Origin: an uncultured Sphingomonadaceae bacterium
Lineage (GTDB): Bacteria; Pseudomonadota; Alphaproteobacteria; Sphingomonadales; Sphingomonadaceae
Assembly (NCBI GenBank): GCA_947493955.1
Contig: CANLSQ010000001.1
Coordinates: 1,302,001 to 1,366,000 of the forward strand
Direction: 5' to 3'
Length of the DNA stretch: 64,000 nt
Part shown: positions 56,551-64,000 of the stretch, piece after piece
Position numbering within the stretch: position 1 is the stretch's first letter
Layout: every line of letters begins with the position of its first letter
Position numbers and translations under genes: made by a program
The notes under the pieces: generated by a model
The model's input: only the letters and a program-made list of their open reading frames with translations
What the model was told of the DNA's origin: nothing
Database searches by the model: none

Positions 56551-57708
56551 ATGCATTTGACCGATTTCAACGCCGACAGTTTTCTGCAGGATTATTGGCA
56601 AAAAAAACCATTGCTGATCAAAAATGCGTGGCAATCTTGGAAAGATCCGCTGGAGCCTGACGATCTGGCCGGTTTGGCATGCGAAGAAGGCGTTGAATCA
56701 CGCCTGATCACGCAGACGGGCGCAGCGGGTGGTTGGGCGCTCGAACACGGTCCGTTCCCTGAAACACGTTTCGGCCAGCTCGGCGAAAAATATTGGACGC
56801 TGCTGATACAGGCCGTCGATCACTATGTGCCGGAAGTAGCCGCGCTGATGGAGCCGTTTCGCTTCATCCCCAACTGGCGGATCGATGATGTGATGGTCAG
56901 TTACGCAACCGAAGGCGGCGGCGTTGGCCCGCATTTTGATCAATATGATGTTTTCCTGATTCAGGGCTTGGGCCAGCGCAGGTGGCAGGTAGGCGTTTCC
57001 TGTGACGAGGACACCAAATTAATGCCGCATGATGATTTGCGACTGCTCTCCAGTTTCGACGCAACTGATGAATGGATTTGCGAACCCGGCGACATACTTT
57101 ATATCCCGCCCGGTCTAGCGCATAATGGCGTCGCTATTGGTCAGCACTGCATGACATACTCGATCGGCTTTCGCGCCCCGTCGCGCAGCGAACTGATCGG
57201 TTACTGGGCCGATGACCTGCTCGCGGATATGAAGGACGATGACCGTTATAGCGATCCCGCACTCAAGCTACAGGATAATCCCGGGGAGATTGAATCGGCG
57301 GCTATCGATCAGCTGCATAAAATGGTCATGGAAAAAATCGGCGATCGAGAAGCATTCGCACGCTGGTTTGGCCAATATAGCAGCACACCAAAATATCCCG
57401 ATGTCGACTGGCGCGCCGAAGAGGCCGTTGACGTGCTCCAGATCAGGGAAAACCTCACCAGTGGTTTGCCCCTTTGCCGTAATTCTGCCAGCCGTTTTTC
57501 CTATATCCGGCAATCGGCCGGTTCAGTTCTGCTATTTGTCGATGGTGCATGCTTTACCTGTGCCGATCAAACCGGCGTTTTCGCTGAGAAACTATGTGCA
57601 AGGGATCGCGTGGAACTGGATGAGAAACTTGTCGGTTCGGATGATGTTCTGACCCTGGTTTCCAAGCTATGCAGTCAAGGCAGTCTGGTATTCGATCACA
57701 ACCGTTAA
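56551..57708 (+). CDS. ribosomal oxygenase-like JmjC/cupin hydroxylase (RoxA/YcfD family)
   Basis: 385-residue Fe(II)/2-oxoglutarate oxygenase. The start MHLTDFNADSFLQDYWQKKPLLIKNAW is the YcfD/RoxA N-terminus. The iron site is His128 and Asp130 in GPHFDQYDVFLIQ and His191 in YIPPGLAHNGVAI; Lys/Arg groups for 2-oxoglutarate lie in RRWQVGV. A C-terminal winged-helix-like dimer region follows. In E. coli the homologue hydroxylates Arg81 of ribosomal protein uL16. Start at 56551 (ATG) rather than TTG 56536 because the family begins here. Confidence 0.9.
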   Translation: MHLTDFNADSFLQDYWQKKPLLIKNAWQSWKDPLEPDDLAGLACEEGVESRLITQTGAAGGWALEHGPFPETRFGQLGEKYWTLLIQAVDHYVPEVAALMEPFRFIPNWRIDDVMVSYATEGGGVGPHFDQYDVFLIQGLGQRRWQVGVSCDEDTKLMPHDDLRLLSSFDATDEWICEPGDILYIPPGLAHNGVAIGQHCMTYSIGFRAPSRSELIGYWADDLLADMKDDDRYSDPALKLQDNPGEIESAAIDQLHKMVMEKIGDREAFARWFGQYSSTPKYPDVDWRAEEAVDVLQIRENLTSGLPLCRNSASRFSYIRQSAGSVLLFVDGACFTCADQTGVFAEKLCARDRVELDEKLVGSDDVLTLVSKLCSQGSLVFDHNR

Positions 57709-57823
57709 AGCATAATGTTGAGAGGATATTTTCCGGTCCAAATCGACTTTCAACTTACGATTACGATCCAGATCAGAATTTAACATTTTCGGCCAGCGCA
57801 GTTATCTTTTGCCGAACTCCCTA

Positions 57824-57851
57824 TTGTCGAACTCCTTAAAAATGCTATATT
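57824..57851 (+). promoter_or_regulatory. candidate promoter of the GMC oxidoreductase gene with tandem repeat
   Basis: TTGTCG (57824-57829) and TATATT (57846-57851) with a 16-base spacer, about 62 bases before the GTG start. The -35 box is the start of TTGTCGAACTCC, which repeats TTGCCGAACTCC (57809-57820) with one mismatch at a 15-base step. A regulator could bind the repeat. The rest of the 205-base gap (57709-57913) shows nothing else. Confidence 0.45.
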
Positions 57852-57913
57852 TATGTTGGTAGGGTCATCTTCTGTGTTGCGGAACACGGAAACTGTTTGT
57901 TTGAGGCAGCCTA

Positions 57914-59530
57914 GTGATTATTGACCTGAGGAAATCCGATCCCTCGACGCGTTTCGAAGCGGATATTTGTATTATTGGAGCAGGCGCAGCGGGTATTACG
58001 CTGGCGCGTCGCCTGGATAATCTGGGCAAGAAAGTTTTGCTGCTGGAAAGCGGCGGCATTGATTTTGAACCTGATGTTCAGGCGTTGGCTGATGGACCAT
58101 CAACCGGCCATGACTATTATCCTTTGGTGGATTCACGGCTGCGGTTTTTTGGCGGAACCACTGCCATCTGGGGTGGGCGCTGTGCGGAGTTTAACCCGAT
58201 TGATCTCGAACGCCGGGACTGGATATCCCATAGCGGTTGGCCGATCTCGTTTGATGATCTCAAACCTTATTATGATAGCGCGCGGGCACTGCTTGATTTG
58301 CCGGCGAATCAATCGCCTGAGGATCTTTGGGAGCAGTTCGGACAACAGCCCCCTGCTTTCGAAAAAGAGGGCCTGACAACGGATTTCTGGCAATTTACAC
58401 CGCAAACTGAACGCTTTACATTGCGCAAATGTCAAGATCTGGTGGACAGTCAGAATGTGCACATCCTGTTACACGCGACCGTCACGGCCATTGAAACGGG
58501 CAACGACGGTCAACAGGTCAACGGACTGTCCGTTACTGACATTTCCGGGAAAACCGCCGCCGTCTGCGCACAGCAATATGTGCTCGCGGCAGGCGGGATA
58601 GACAATGCGCGGCTGCTTCTTAACGCCGATATCGGCAATGGTTATGATCAGGTCGGTCGCTACTTCATGGAACATCCCCATGCGCGCGGCGGTCAAGTCA
58701 GAAAGGGGCAGTTTTGGCAGCTACTGAAACTACTTAACGGACGGATGCGCGACTCCGGCGGAGATGTTCATGCAGCGCTGATACGTCCCTCCGACGCCAT
58801 GCAGCGGCGCGAAGGAATACTTAACAGCGCCTTCTCACTTGCCGTCAGACAGCAGGCAAAGGCAGACATGATCGCGACGATGAAAGCCTATCATGGCCTG
58901 AAACATTCCCTCTCCCCTACCCAGTCGAACCGGACGCTGTGGCTCAATATCAAAAGAGCCGCCATGCGCGCCCATGAAGTTGTGGATCCGCTTCGTCCGT
59001 GGATGCTTTTGGGTTTTGGCTGGCGTCTCAGCGCCGTGGTCCGGGCGGAGCAGGCCCCTAATCCCGCAAGTCGGGTAAAACTGGCCACGGAGCGCGACGC
59101 GCTGGGCATGCCGCTGGCAGAACTTGACTGGCGTTTTAGCGATATCGACAAGCATAGTGTCAAAGTCATGATGCAGGAATTTGCCAAAGAGCTCGAACGG
59201 CTTGGTATCGGAAAATTTGATCCGGCCCCATGGCTGGAAGATACCGAAACACTTTGGACCACCGACCGGCTTATCTCTACTCATGCCCATGGCGGTTATC
59301 ATCATATGGGAACGACCCGGATGTCAGGATCACCGCGCACCGGTGTTGTCGATGCGGATTGCCGTGTGCATGGATTGCATAACCTTTATGTCGCTGGCAG
59401 CTCGGTTTTTGCAACGTCAGGATGGGCCAATCCGACACTGGGTATCATGGCGCTTAGCCTCAGATTGGCAGACCACTTGATTCATCGAGAGGCAAAGGCA
59501 AGCCCAAGCATTTCGATGGCAAACGTGTGA
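57914..59530 (+). CDS. GMC-type FAD-dependent oxidoreductase
   Basis: 538-residue flavoenzyme of the glucose-methanol-choline family, which oxidises alcohols or sugars. The FAD loop IIGAGAAGITLARRL is at 20-34, then LRFFGGTTAIWGGRCAEFNPIDLERR, AAGGIDNARLLLNAD, and the catalytic-end motifs HAHGGYHHMGTTRMSGSP and DCRVHGLHNLYVAGSSVFATSGWANPTLGIMALSLRLADH. The histidine typical of the active site is in the HGGYHH segment. The start is a GTG at 57914 with a weak GAGGC upstream. No signal peptide is seen. The substrate is unknown. It converges on the L,D-transpeptidase gene with 6 bp between. Confidence 0.88.
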   Translation: MIIDLRKSDPSTRFEADICIIGAGAAGITLARRLDNLGKKVLLLESGGIDFEPDVQALADGPSTGHDYYPLVDSRLRFFGGTTAIWGGRCAEFNPIDLERRDWISHSGWPISFDDLKPYYDSARALLDLPANQSPEDLWEQFGQQPPAFEKEGLTTDFWQFTPQTERFTLRKCQDLVDSQNVHILLHATVTAIETGNDGQQVNGLSVTDISGKTAAVCAQQYVLAAGGIDNARLLLNADIGNGYDQVGRYFMEHPHARGGQVRKGQFWQLLKLLNGRMRDSGGDVHAALIRPSDAMQRREGILNSAFSLAVRQQAKADMIATMKAYHGLKHSLSPTQSNRTLWLNIKRAAMRAHEVVDPLRPWMLLGFGWRLSAVVRAEQAPNPASRVKLATERDALGMPLAELDWRFSDIDKHSVKVMMQEFAKELERLGIGKFDPAPWLEDTETLWTTDRLISTHAHGGYHHMGTTRMSGSPRTGVVDADCRVHGLHNLYVAGSSVFATSGWANPTLGIMALSLRLADHLIHREAKASPSISMANV

Positions 59531-59536
59531 ACCGGA

Positions 59537-60277
59537 TCAGCCCGCAACAATTGGCTCGCCAAGATCCAGCATCTTGCCATTGGTGACGATCACACGGTCA
59601 CCAAGCTTGACCTGCTCAAACAGCAACCGGGCAAATTCATGGGGCACGCCAATGCAGCCGCGTGTCCCATATCCCCATTTCACTTCAGCGGCATGAATGG
59701 CGATACCGTCATTGGTTAGGCGCAGCATATAGGGCATCGGGACATGATAGATGTTGGAGACATGATCCTTGCTTTTTTGGGTAATCGGAAAAACACCGGT
59801 CGGCGTCGGTTTCAGAGCATCGCCGAATTTTATTACCGTCGCCCCAATTTCATAGCCATCCCTGAAAACTGACAGTGATTCAGCCTTCAAATCGACGGTA
59901 ATAACAATCTCACCATCTGGCACGCCTTCATCATCCCATTTATAATAGCCATGCACAAATGGCTCATCAATCTGAAGGATACGCTTGACGACAAAAGGCG
60001 ATGCCGGTTTCGACTGTATCGCAGAAACCGTATCCACAGCATTCGCCACCGGTGGAATATTTATTGCAACATCCGTAGGCGGAACAGTTGCGGCTATAGA
60101 GGTATCAAGCGGTTTCTCGGGCGACTTGCTGGACAGTTCGCTTGTAGACTGAGTAGCCGGTGTCTCAACGACAATAGCCCGGGTAGCTCCCAGAGTCAGG
60201 AGTGCAGCAAGTCCAACTCCTGCCAAAAACAGTATCGTCTTGCTGATCCGCATTGCGATATCATGAGTCATGTCCAA
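59537..60277 (-). CDS. L,D-transpeptidase (YkuD domain)
   Basis: 246-residue envelope protein. A membrane-spanning or signal segment (about 11-35) is followed by a Ser/Thr/Pro-rich linker and the YkuD domain (about 120-240). The catalytic motif is IAIHAAEVKWGYGTRGCIGVP with His195 and Cys208. Such enzymes make 3-3 crosslinks in peptidoglycan or attach proteins to it. GAGGGG precedes the ATG. It diverges from the TPR/Asp-hydroxylase gene across a 224-base gap. Confidence 0.92.
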   Translation of the reverse strand: MDMTHDIAMRISKTILFLAGVGLAALLTLGATRAIVVETPATQSTSELSSKSPEKPLDTSIAATVPPTDVAINIPPVANAVDTVSAIQSKPASPFVVKRILQIDEPFVHGYYKWDDEGVPDGEIVITVDLKAESLSVFRDGYEIGATVIKFGDALKPTPTGVFPITQKSKDHVSNIYHVPMPYMLRLTNDGIAIHAAEVKWGYGTRGCIGVPHEFARLLFEQVKLGDRVIVTNGKMLDLGEPIVAG

Positions 60278-60467
60278 AGCCCCTCAAACGTTAAGAAGCT
60301 GTTTACCAAAATCAAAAACACGCAGCCATCACGGATTTCGGCCTGTACCGCTGGGAGACGGAGAAACAGGAAAGATTAAAAAGCATCGTTAAAAGCTGCG
60401 CTGACCATCTATTGGTCTACCGGACCGCATACAAAACTCACTTGTGGCAAGCAGCTGACAGAAGCAG

Positions 60468-60495
60468 TTGCACAAGACTTTTGATCCGATATAGC
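60468..60495 (+). promoter_or_regulatory. candidate leaderless promoter of the TPR/Asp-hydroxylase gene
   Basis: TTGCAC (60468-60473) and TATAGC (60490-60495) with a 16-base spacer; the ATG at 60502 starts six bases after the -10 box. There is no Shine-Dalgarno. If used, transcription begins at the start codon. Confidence 0.42.
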
Positions 60496-60501
60496 AAAAC
60501 C

Positions 60502-61671
60502 ATGACCTTATCAGCAGCAGATGCCCAGACACTTTTACAGGATAGCGTGACAGCCCTGCGGGCCGGAAACGCGGTAAAAGCGCGCTCCCTATTGGAAGAA
60601 TTGCAACAGGCTGGCGATGCGATCGATCCGCAATGGCTGCTGATGGCCCATGCCTGCCGTATGCTGGGCGATGACGAGGCGGAAGAAGCGGCCCTGCAAA
60701 AATTGCTCGCGATAGACAAACGCCATCTGGCGGCTTTGCTGTTGATGGGCGAACTAAAGGCCCGTCAAAATGATGACCGTGCGGCTAATGGTTTTTACAA
60801 AGCCGCCCTGAATATGGTTAGCGTCGGTGCCAGAGTAACCGATGATCTGCGCCCCAAACTAAAACAGGCTGAAGAATTTCTCGCCGGTGCACATGGCCGT
60901 TTTGAAAACTTTCTCTTGCGCAAACTCAACGAAGCCGGTCTCCAGGGCGATGACACACCAAAACCAGTGACCAATGCCATTGACATGTTGATGGGCAGAC
61001 GGGAGATTTTTCACCAGAAACCATCAATGTTCCATTATCCCGGAATGCCGCAGCGCGAATTTTACGAACGGAATGAATTTCCTTGGCTGGAGCAGTTGGA
61101 AGCGGCCATTCCCGATATGAAAGATGAGCTGGCCGCTGTACTCACAAGGACACAAAAATTCTCACCCTATGTCGAGTCGATTGCCAATCGCCCTCGCCCC
61201 AATAATCCTTTGCTGGATGATTCAAGCTGGGGAGCTTTTTATTTCTGGAAAAGCGGTGAAGAGATTACCGAAAATACCGCGCAATGCCCAAAAACCGTAT
61301 CAGCGCTGGGCGCTGCGCCTATCCCGATCATAAAAGAGCGTTCCCCAATGGCACTCTATTCAGTGCTGGAAGCAGACACCCATATCGCGCCACATTATGG
61401 TCTGCTCAATACACGTTTAATCTGTCACATACCGCTTATTCTTCCGGCCGATTGTGCGTTGCGTGTGGGTGGTGAAACACGGCCGTGGAAAGACGGTGAA
61501 GCACTTATCTTTGATGATTCTTTCGAACATGAAGCCTGGAACCGCAGTCAAGAACGGCGCGTGATATTACTGTTTGAAGTCTGGCGGCCGGAAATTTCCG
61601 AGACCGAGCGATCCGCGCTGACCACCATATTCGAAGCAATCAATGAATATCAAAAACCAGTGAATATCTGA
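60502..61671 (+). CDS. TPR-containing aspartyl/asparaginyl beta-hydroxylase
   Basis: 389-residue protein from the ATG at 60502; the frame open to 60412 is rejected as it would add a poorly composed lead across the promoter. The first 115 residues form tetratricopeptide-like helices (ALRAGNAVKARSLLEELQQAGD, LMAHACRMLGDDEAEEAALQKLLAIDKRHLAALLLMGELKARQNDDRAANGFYKAAL). The C-terminal half is an Asp/Asn hydroxylase cupin: APHYGLLNTRLICHIPLILPADCALRVGGETRPWKDGEALIFDDSFEHEAWNRS, with the iron-binding histidines. Target proteins or lipids are unknown (LpxO-like enzymes of this fold act on lipid A). Confidence 0.88.
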   Translation: MTLSAADAQTLLQDSVTALRAGNAVKARSLLEELQQAGDAIDPQWLLMAHACRMLGDDEAEEAALQKLLAIDKRHLAALLLMGELKARQNDDRAANGFYKAALNMVSVGARVTDDLRPKLKQAEEFLAGAHGRFENFLLRKLNEAGLQGDDTPKPVTNAIDMLMGRREIFHQKPSMFHYPGMPQREFYERNEFPWLEQLEAAIPDMKDELAAVLTRTQKFSPYVESIANRPRPNNPLLDDSSWGAFYFWKSGEEITENTAQCPKTVSALGAAPIPIIKERSPMALYSVLEADTHIAPHYGLLNTRLICHIPLILPADCALRVGGETRPWKDGEALIFDDSFEHEAWNRSQERRVILLFEVWRPEISETERSALTTIFEAINEYQKPVNI

Positions 61672-61912
61672 TCCACTTCGAACATTAGCGGTAACGATCA
61701 TCTGGATACCATGAGCGGTTGTTGCTGGCTGTGCTTGCTTCGCGATCCAAATAAACCTTCGGTTTGTCACTCCATGCAAACGGTTCAGCCGAATTCCACA
61801 CCCGATTTGCATAAAAATTGTCATCTTTGCAAAGAAACAACAGCTAATTTGTGTGATCAAATAAAAATTTGCTGTTCTCGCATGCTTACGCTGCGTAAAG
61901 TCATCCGAAATA
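61672..61912 (+). other. AT-rich gap before the MFS transporter gene
   Basis: About 240 bases with lower GC than the flanks. It contains a 68-codon plus-strand frame (61711-61917) that would encode a protein with nine cysteines, including CHLCKETTANLC, but no ribosome site or conserved motif supports it. A short inverted repeat AAACC-TTC-GGTTT lies near 61756. The MFS frame itself is open back to 61865 without an ATG. No RNA gene is recognisable. Confidence 0.4.
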
Positions 61913-61987
61913 ATTGATCTTCAAAGAAATCCAGCAACCATCGCCCAGACCGCACCTCATCCTTTTGCGATAGCCAATTACCGCTAT

Positions 61988-63223
61988 TTGTGGTTCTCAC
62001 GACTGGCATCCATGTTCGCGCTCTATGCGATGATGCTGATCCTCGGCTGGCAAGCCTATAATCTGGCCCGCGAAGATATGGGCATAGGCGCATCGGCTGG
62101 CATATTGGGCCTGCTCGGTTTGCTACAATTTGTGCCTCTGTTCATTCTTACTCCTTTAGTCGGGTGGGTAGCTGACCATATGGATCGGCGCTGGATTGCA
62201 CGAATTGTGCTGGGCGCTCAGGCCGCCATTGCGTTGGTCCTCGGATTGCTTACAGTTTCCGAACAGATTACTCTCTGGTCGATTTATATCATCGCCGTTT
62301 TGCTGGGAATATGCAGAGCTTTCCTTGGACCAGCGGTCACGTCGCTTGCGCCTAACCTGGTACCAAAGGAGTCTTTGCCCCGCGCTATCGCCCTTTCGAC
62401 CATCGCATGGCAGGTTGGCGTTATCGCAGGGCCCGGTATGGCAGGGCCACTCTACAAAATTGCGCCCGCCCTGCCCTATTTTGTCTGCGCTGCGCTTTAT
62501 GCGCTGGCGACGCTGGCGATCTTCATGATCGGTCCGGTTACGCGTAGCGCAATCGACCGCACCAAAGGCCCGCTGCGTCAGGTGATGGACGGCATGTCCT
62601 ATGTCTGGACCAACAAGCTGGTTCTGGGGGCAATTACACTCGACCTGCTGGTGATGTTTCTCGCCGGTGCGACAGCAATGATACCGGTTTTTGCCAAAGA
62701 CATATTGGGGGCTGGCGAGATTGGCCTGTCACTCCTGGCGGCGTCTCCCGCAGTTGGCGCGGTTATTGTCGCCGGCATATTTTCCTTTGCTCCGCTGTCA
62801 CGCAATGTCGGCAACATGATGTTGATAGCCATGGCGGTCTTTGGCATTGGAACGATCGGTTTCGGGCTCAGCACGTCCCTGCCCCTTTCGATGGCCTGCC
62901 TCGCTCTGTGCGGAGCGGCCGATATGTTCGGCGTTTATGTACGCAGTTCCCTGATACAACTGCACACGCCCGATGATCGGCGCGGCCGGGTCAATGCCGT
63001 CAGCCAGATGACAATCAGCGCATCCAACGAACTGGGTGATGCCCTGTCTGGCGGGCTCGCTGTTTTATTTGGCCCTATTGCAGCCATTGTCGCAGGCGGC
63101 GCAGGTGCTATAGTAGTGACAGGAATTTGGTCGCGCCTGTTTCCACAACTGGGTGCGGCCAAGACTTTTGATCCCCCGGAGGATTTGGAGAAAGACCAAA
63201 ACCAGACGGCTAGTGCCACATGA
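61988..63223 (+). CDS. MFS transporter (MFS_3-like, start uncertain)
   Basis: At least 411 residues with about 12 hydrophobic helices, of the major facilitator group related to EntS/enterobactin exporters. FALYAMMLILGWQAYNLAR, WVADHMDRRWIARIV (the loop 2-3 motif) and LGPAVTSLAPNLVPKE are typical. The substrate is unknown. The TTG at 61988 is the first recognised start, yet the frame is open and family-like further upstream (HPFAIANYRYLW), so the true start is probably a non-ATG codon such as ATT 61913, or there is a sequence problem. cysK follows after 22 bp. Confidence 0.82.
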   Translation: MWFSRLASMFALYAMMLILGWQAYNLAREDMGIGASAGILGLLGLLQFVPLFILTPLVGWVADHMDRRWIARIVLGAQAAIALVLGLLTVSEQITLWSIYIIAVLLGICRAFLGPAVTSLAPNLVPKESLPRAIALSTIAWQVGVIAGPGMAGPLYKIAPALPYFVCAALYALATLAIFMIGPVTRSAIDRTKGPLRQVMDGMSYVWTNKLVLGAITLDLLVMFLAGATAMIPVFAKDILGAGEIGLSLLAASPAVGAVIVAGIFSFAPLSRNVGNMMLIAMAVFGIGTIGFGLSTSLPLSMACLALCGAADMFGVYVRSSLIQLHTPDDRRGRVNAVSQMTISASNELGDALSGGLAVLFGPIAAIVAGGAGAIVVTGIWSRLFPQLGAAKTFDPPEDLEKDQNQTASAT

Positions 63224-63245
63224 ACATGTCTAGGAGAACAGACCA

Positions 63246-64000
63246 ATGATCGCCGATAATATTCTCGAAACCATCGGAAATACGCCGCATATTAAGATGC
63301 AGCGCCTGTTTGGTGGTGCCAATGTCTGGATCAAATCAGAGCGATCCAATCCGGGCGGATCGATCAAGGACCGGATTGCGCTGGCGATGATCGAGGATGC
63401 CGAGAAGTCCGGAGCATTGAAAGCTGGCGGCACGATTATCGAACCGACATCCGGTAATACCGGGGTCGGCCTGGCCATGGTCGCCGCAGTGAAAGGATAT
63501 AAACTGGTTCTGGTTATGCCGGAATCAATGTCGCTTGAACGGCGCCGCCTGATGCTGGCTTATGGTGCCAGCTTTGATCTCAGCCCAAAAGAAAAAGGCA
63601 TGAAAGGTGCTATCGAACGCGCACAGGAATTGATCGAATCCACGCCAGGGGCTTGGATGCCACAGCAATTTGAAAATCCTGCGAATTTCGAGATTCACAA
63701 ACAGACCACAGCGCAGGAAATACTGGCGGATTTCAAAGATGACCCGCTAGATGCGATTATTACCGGTGTTGGCACCGGAGGTCATATTACCGGTGTAGCC
63801 GAAGTGCTGAAACAGGAATGGAGCGGATTGAAAGTCTATGCCGTCGAACCAGCCGGTTCACCCGTCATCAGCGGCGGCCAGCCCGGCCCCCACCCCATTC
63901 AGGGCATTGGTGCCGGTTTCATTCCGGGCAACCTGCATACACAGAGCATCGACGGGGCCATTCAGGTGGAACCGGCAGATGCAAAAGCCATGGCGCTTCG
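63246..64000 (+). CDS. cysK: cysteine synthase A (3' end beyond the window)
   Basis: First 251 codons of a PLP enzyme that makes cysteine from O-acetylserine and sulfide. It starts at the ATG 63246 (AGGAGA eight bases upstream) and reads [21 protein letters not shown]; the PLP lysine is Lys41 in [10 protein letters not shown], the phosphate and substrate loops are TSGNTG and GTGGHITG. The frame stays open to the window end, so the C-terminal part is cut off. The family has about 300 to 320 residues. It lies 22 bp downstream of the MFS gene. Confidence 0.95.
   Translation, partial: MIADNILETIGNTPHIKMQRLFGGANVWIKSERSNPGGSIKDRIALAMIEDAEKSGALKAGGTIIEPTSGNTGVGLAMVAAVKGYKLVLVMPESMSLERRRLMLAYGASFDLSPKEKGMKGAIERAQELIESTPGAWMPQQFENPANFEIHKQTTAQEILADFKDDPLDAIITGVGTGGHITGVAEVLKQEWSGLKVYAVEPAGSPVISGGQPGPHPIQGIGAGFIPGNLHTQSIDGAIQVEPADAKAMAL

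Overview
The window is ordinary, densely packed chromosomal DNA of an alphaproteobacterium, most likely a member of the Sphingomonadales (Sphingorhabdus / Parasphingorhabdus / Sphingopyxis type). Reasons: moderate GC, a GcrA cell-cycle regulator, the alphaproteobacterial order atpI-atpB-atpE-atpF'-atpF, the pyrF-trpF-trpB-(orf)-trpA-accD-folC block, MetZ-type methionine synthesis, and the RadC / LapA-domain / AmpG / DUF1223 neighbourhood. I see no phage, insertion sequence, CRISPR array or plasmid function. Genus is inference from gene content only.

Layout. (1) 1-3.4 kb: a 5'-cut RpfC-like hybrid sensor kinase facing an RpfF-like cis-2-enoyl fatty-acid synthase, a likely DSF signalling pair. 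(2) 3.7-13.9 kb: a minus-strand lipid run: HAD-PlsC fusion, PlsB, wax ester synthase/DGAT, patatin-like lipase, monoacylglycerol-lipase-like hydrolase, a second alpha/beta hydrolase and GpsA. Together these could make glycerol-3-phosphate, acylate it to storage lipid and break it down again. (3) 14-21.5 kb: tRNA-Ser(CGA), hspQ, an ABC-2 permease, gcrA, parE, a secreted serine hydrolase overlapping parE, a GNAT/LysR pair and apaG. (4) 21.5-29.1 kb: metZ, leuB, recO, uvrC and the F0 half of ATP synthase. (5) 29.3-38.8 kb: ydbH-ynbE-ydbL (envelope lipid bridge), radC, a DoxX/NDH-2 fusion, a phosphofructokinase and purB. (6) 38.9-45.1 kb: a LapA-domain protein, pyrF, trpF, trpB, an unknown small gene, trpA, accD, folC. 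(7) 45.1-52.9 kb: AmpG-like permease, DUF1223, an RsuA/RluB-type pseudouridine synthase, rsmD, a UvrD/PcrA helicase, a renalase-like oxidoreductase and rluE. (8) 53-64 kb: a methyltransferase plus a large HAD protein, a RoxA-type ribosomal oxygenase, a GMC oxidoreductase, an L,D-transpeptidase, a TPR/Asp-hydroxylase, an MFS transporter and the start of cysK.

The most interesting items are the DSF-type rpfC/rpfF pair, the storage-lipid gene run whose core resembles the mycobacterial plsB2-plsC-DGAT locus and whose two acyltransferases carry histone-like basic tails, an unknown gene wedged with double ATGA overlaps between trpB and trpA, a DoxX/NADH-dehydrogenase fusion, and several genes without a Shine-Dalgarno sequence whose -10 box lies 5-6 bases before the ATG (candidate leaderless mRNAs). 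All functional calls come from reading motifs; no database search was run.
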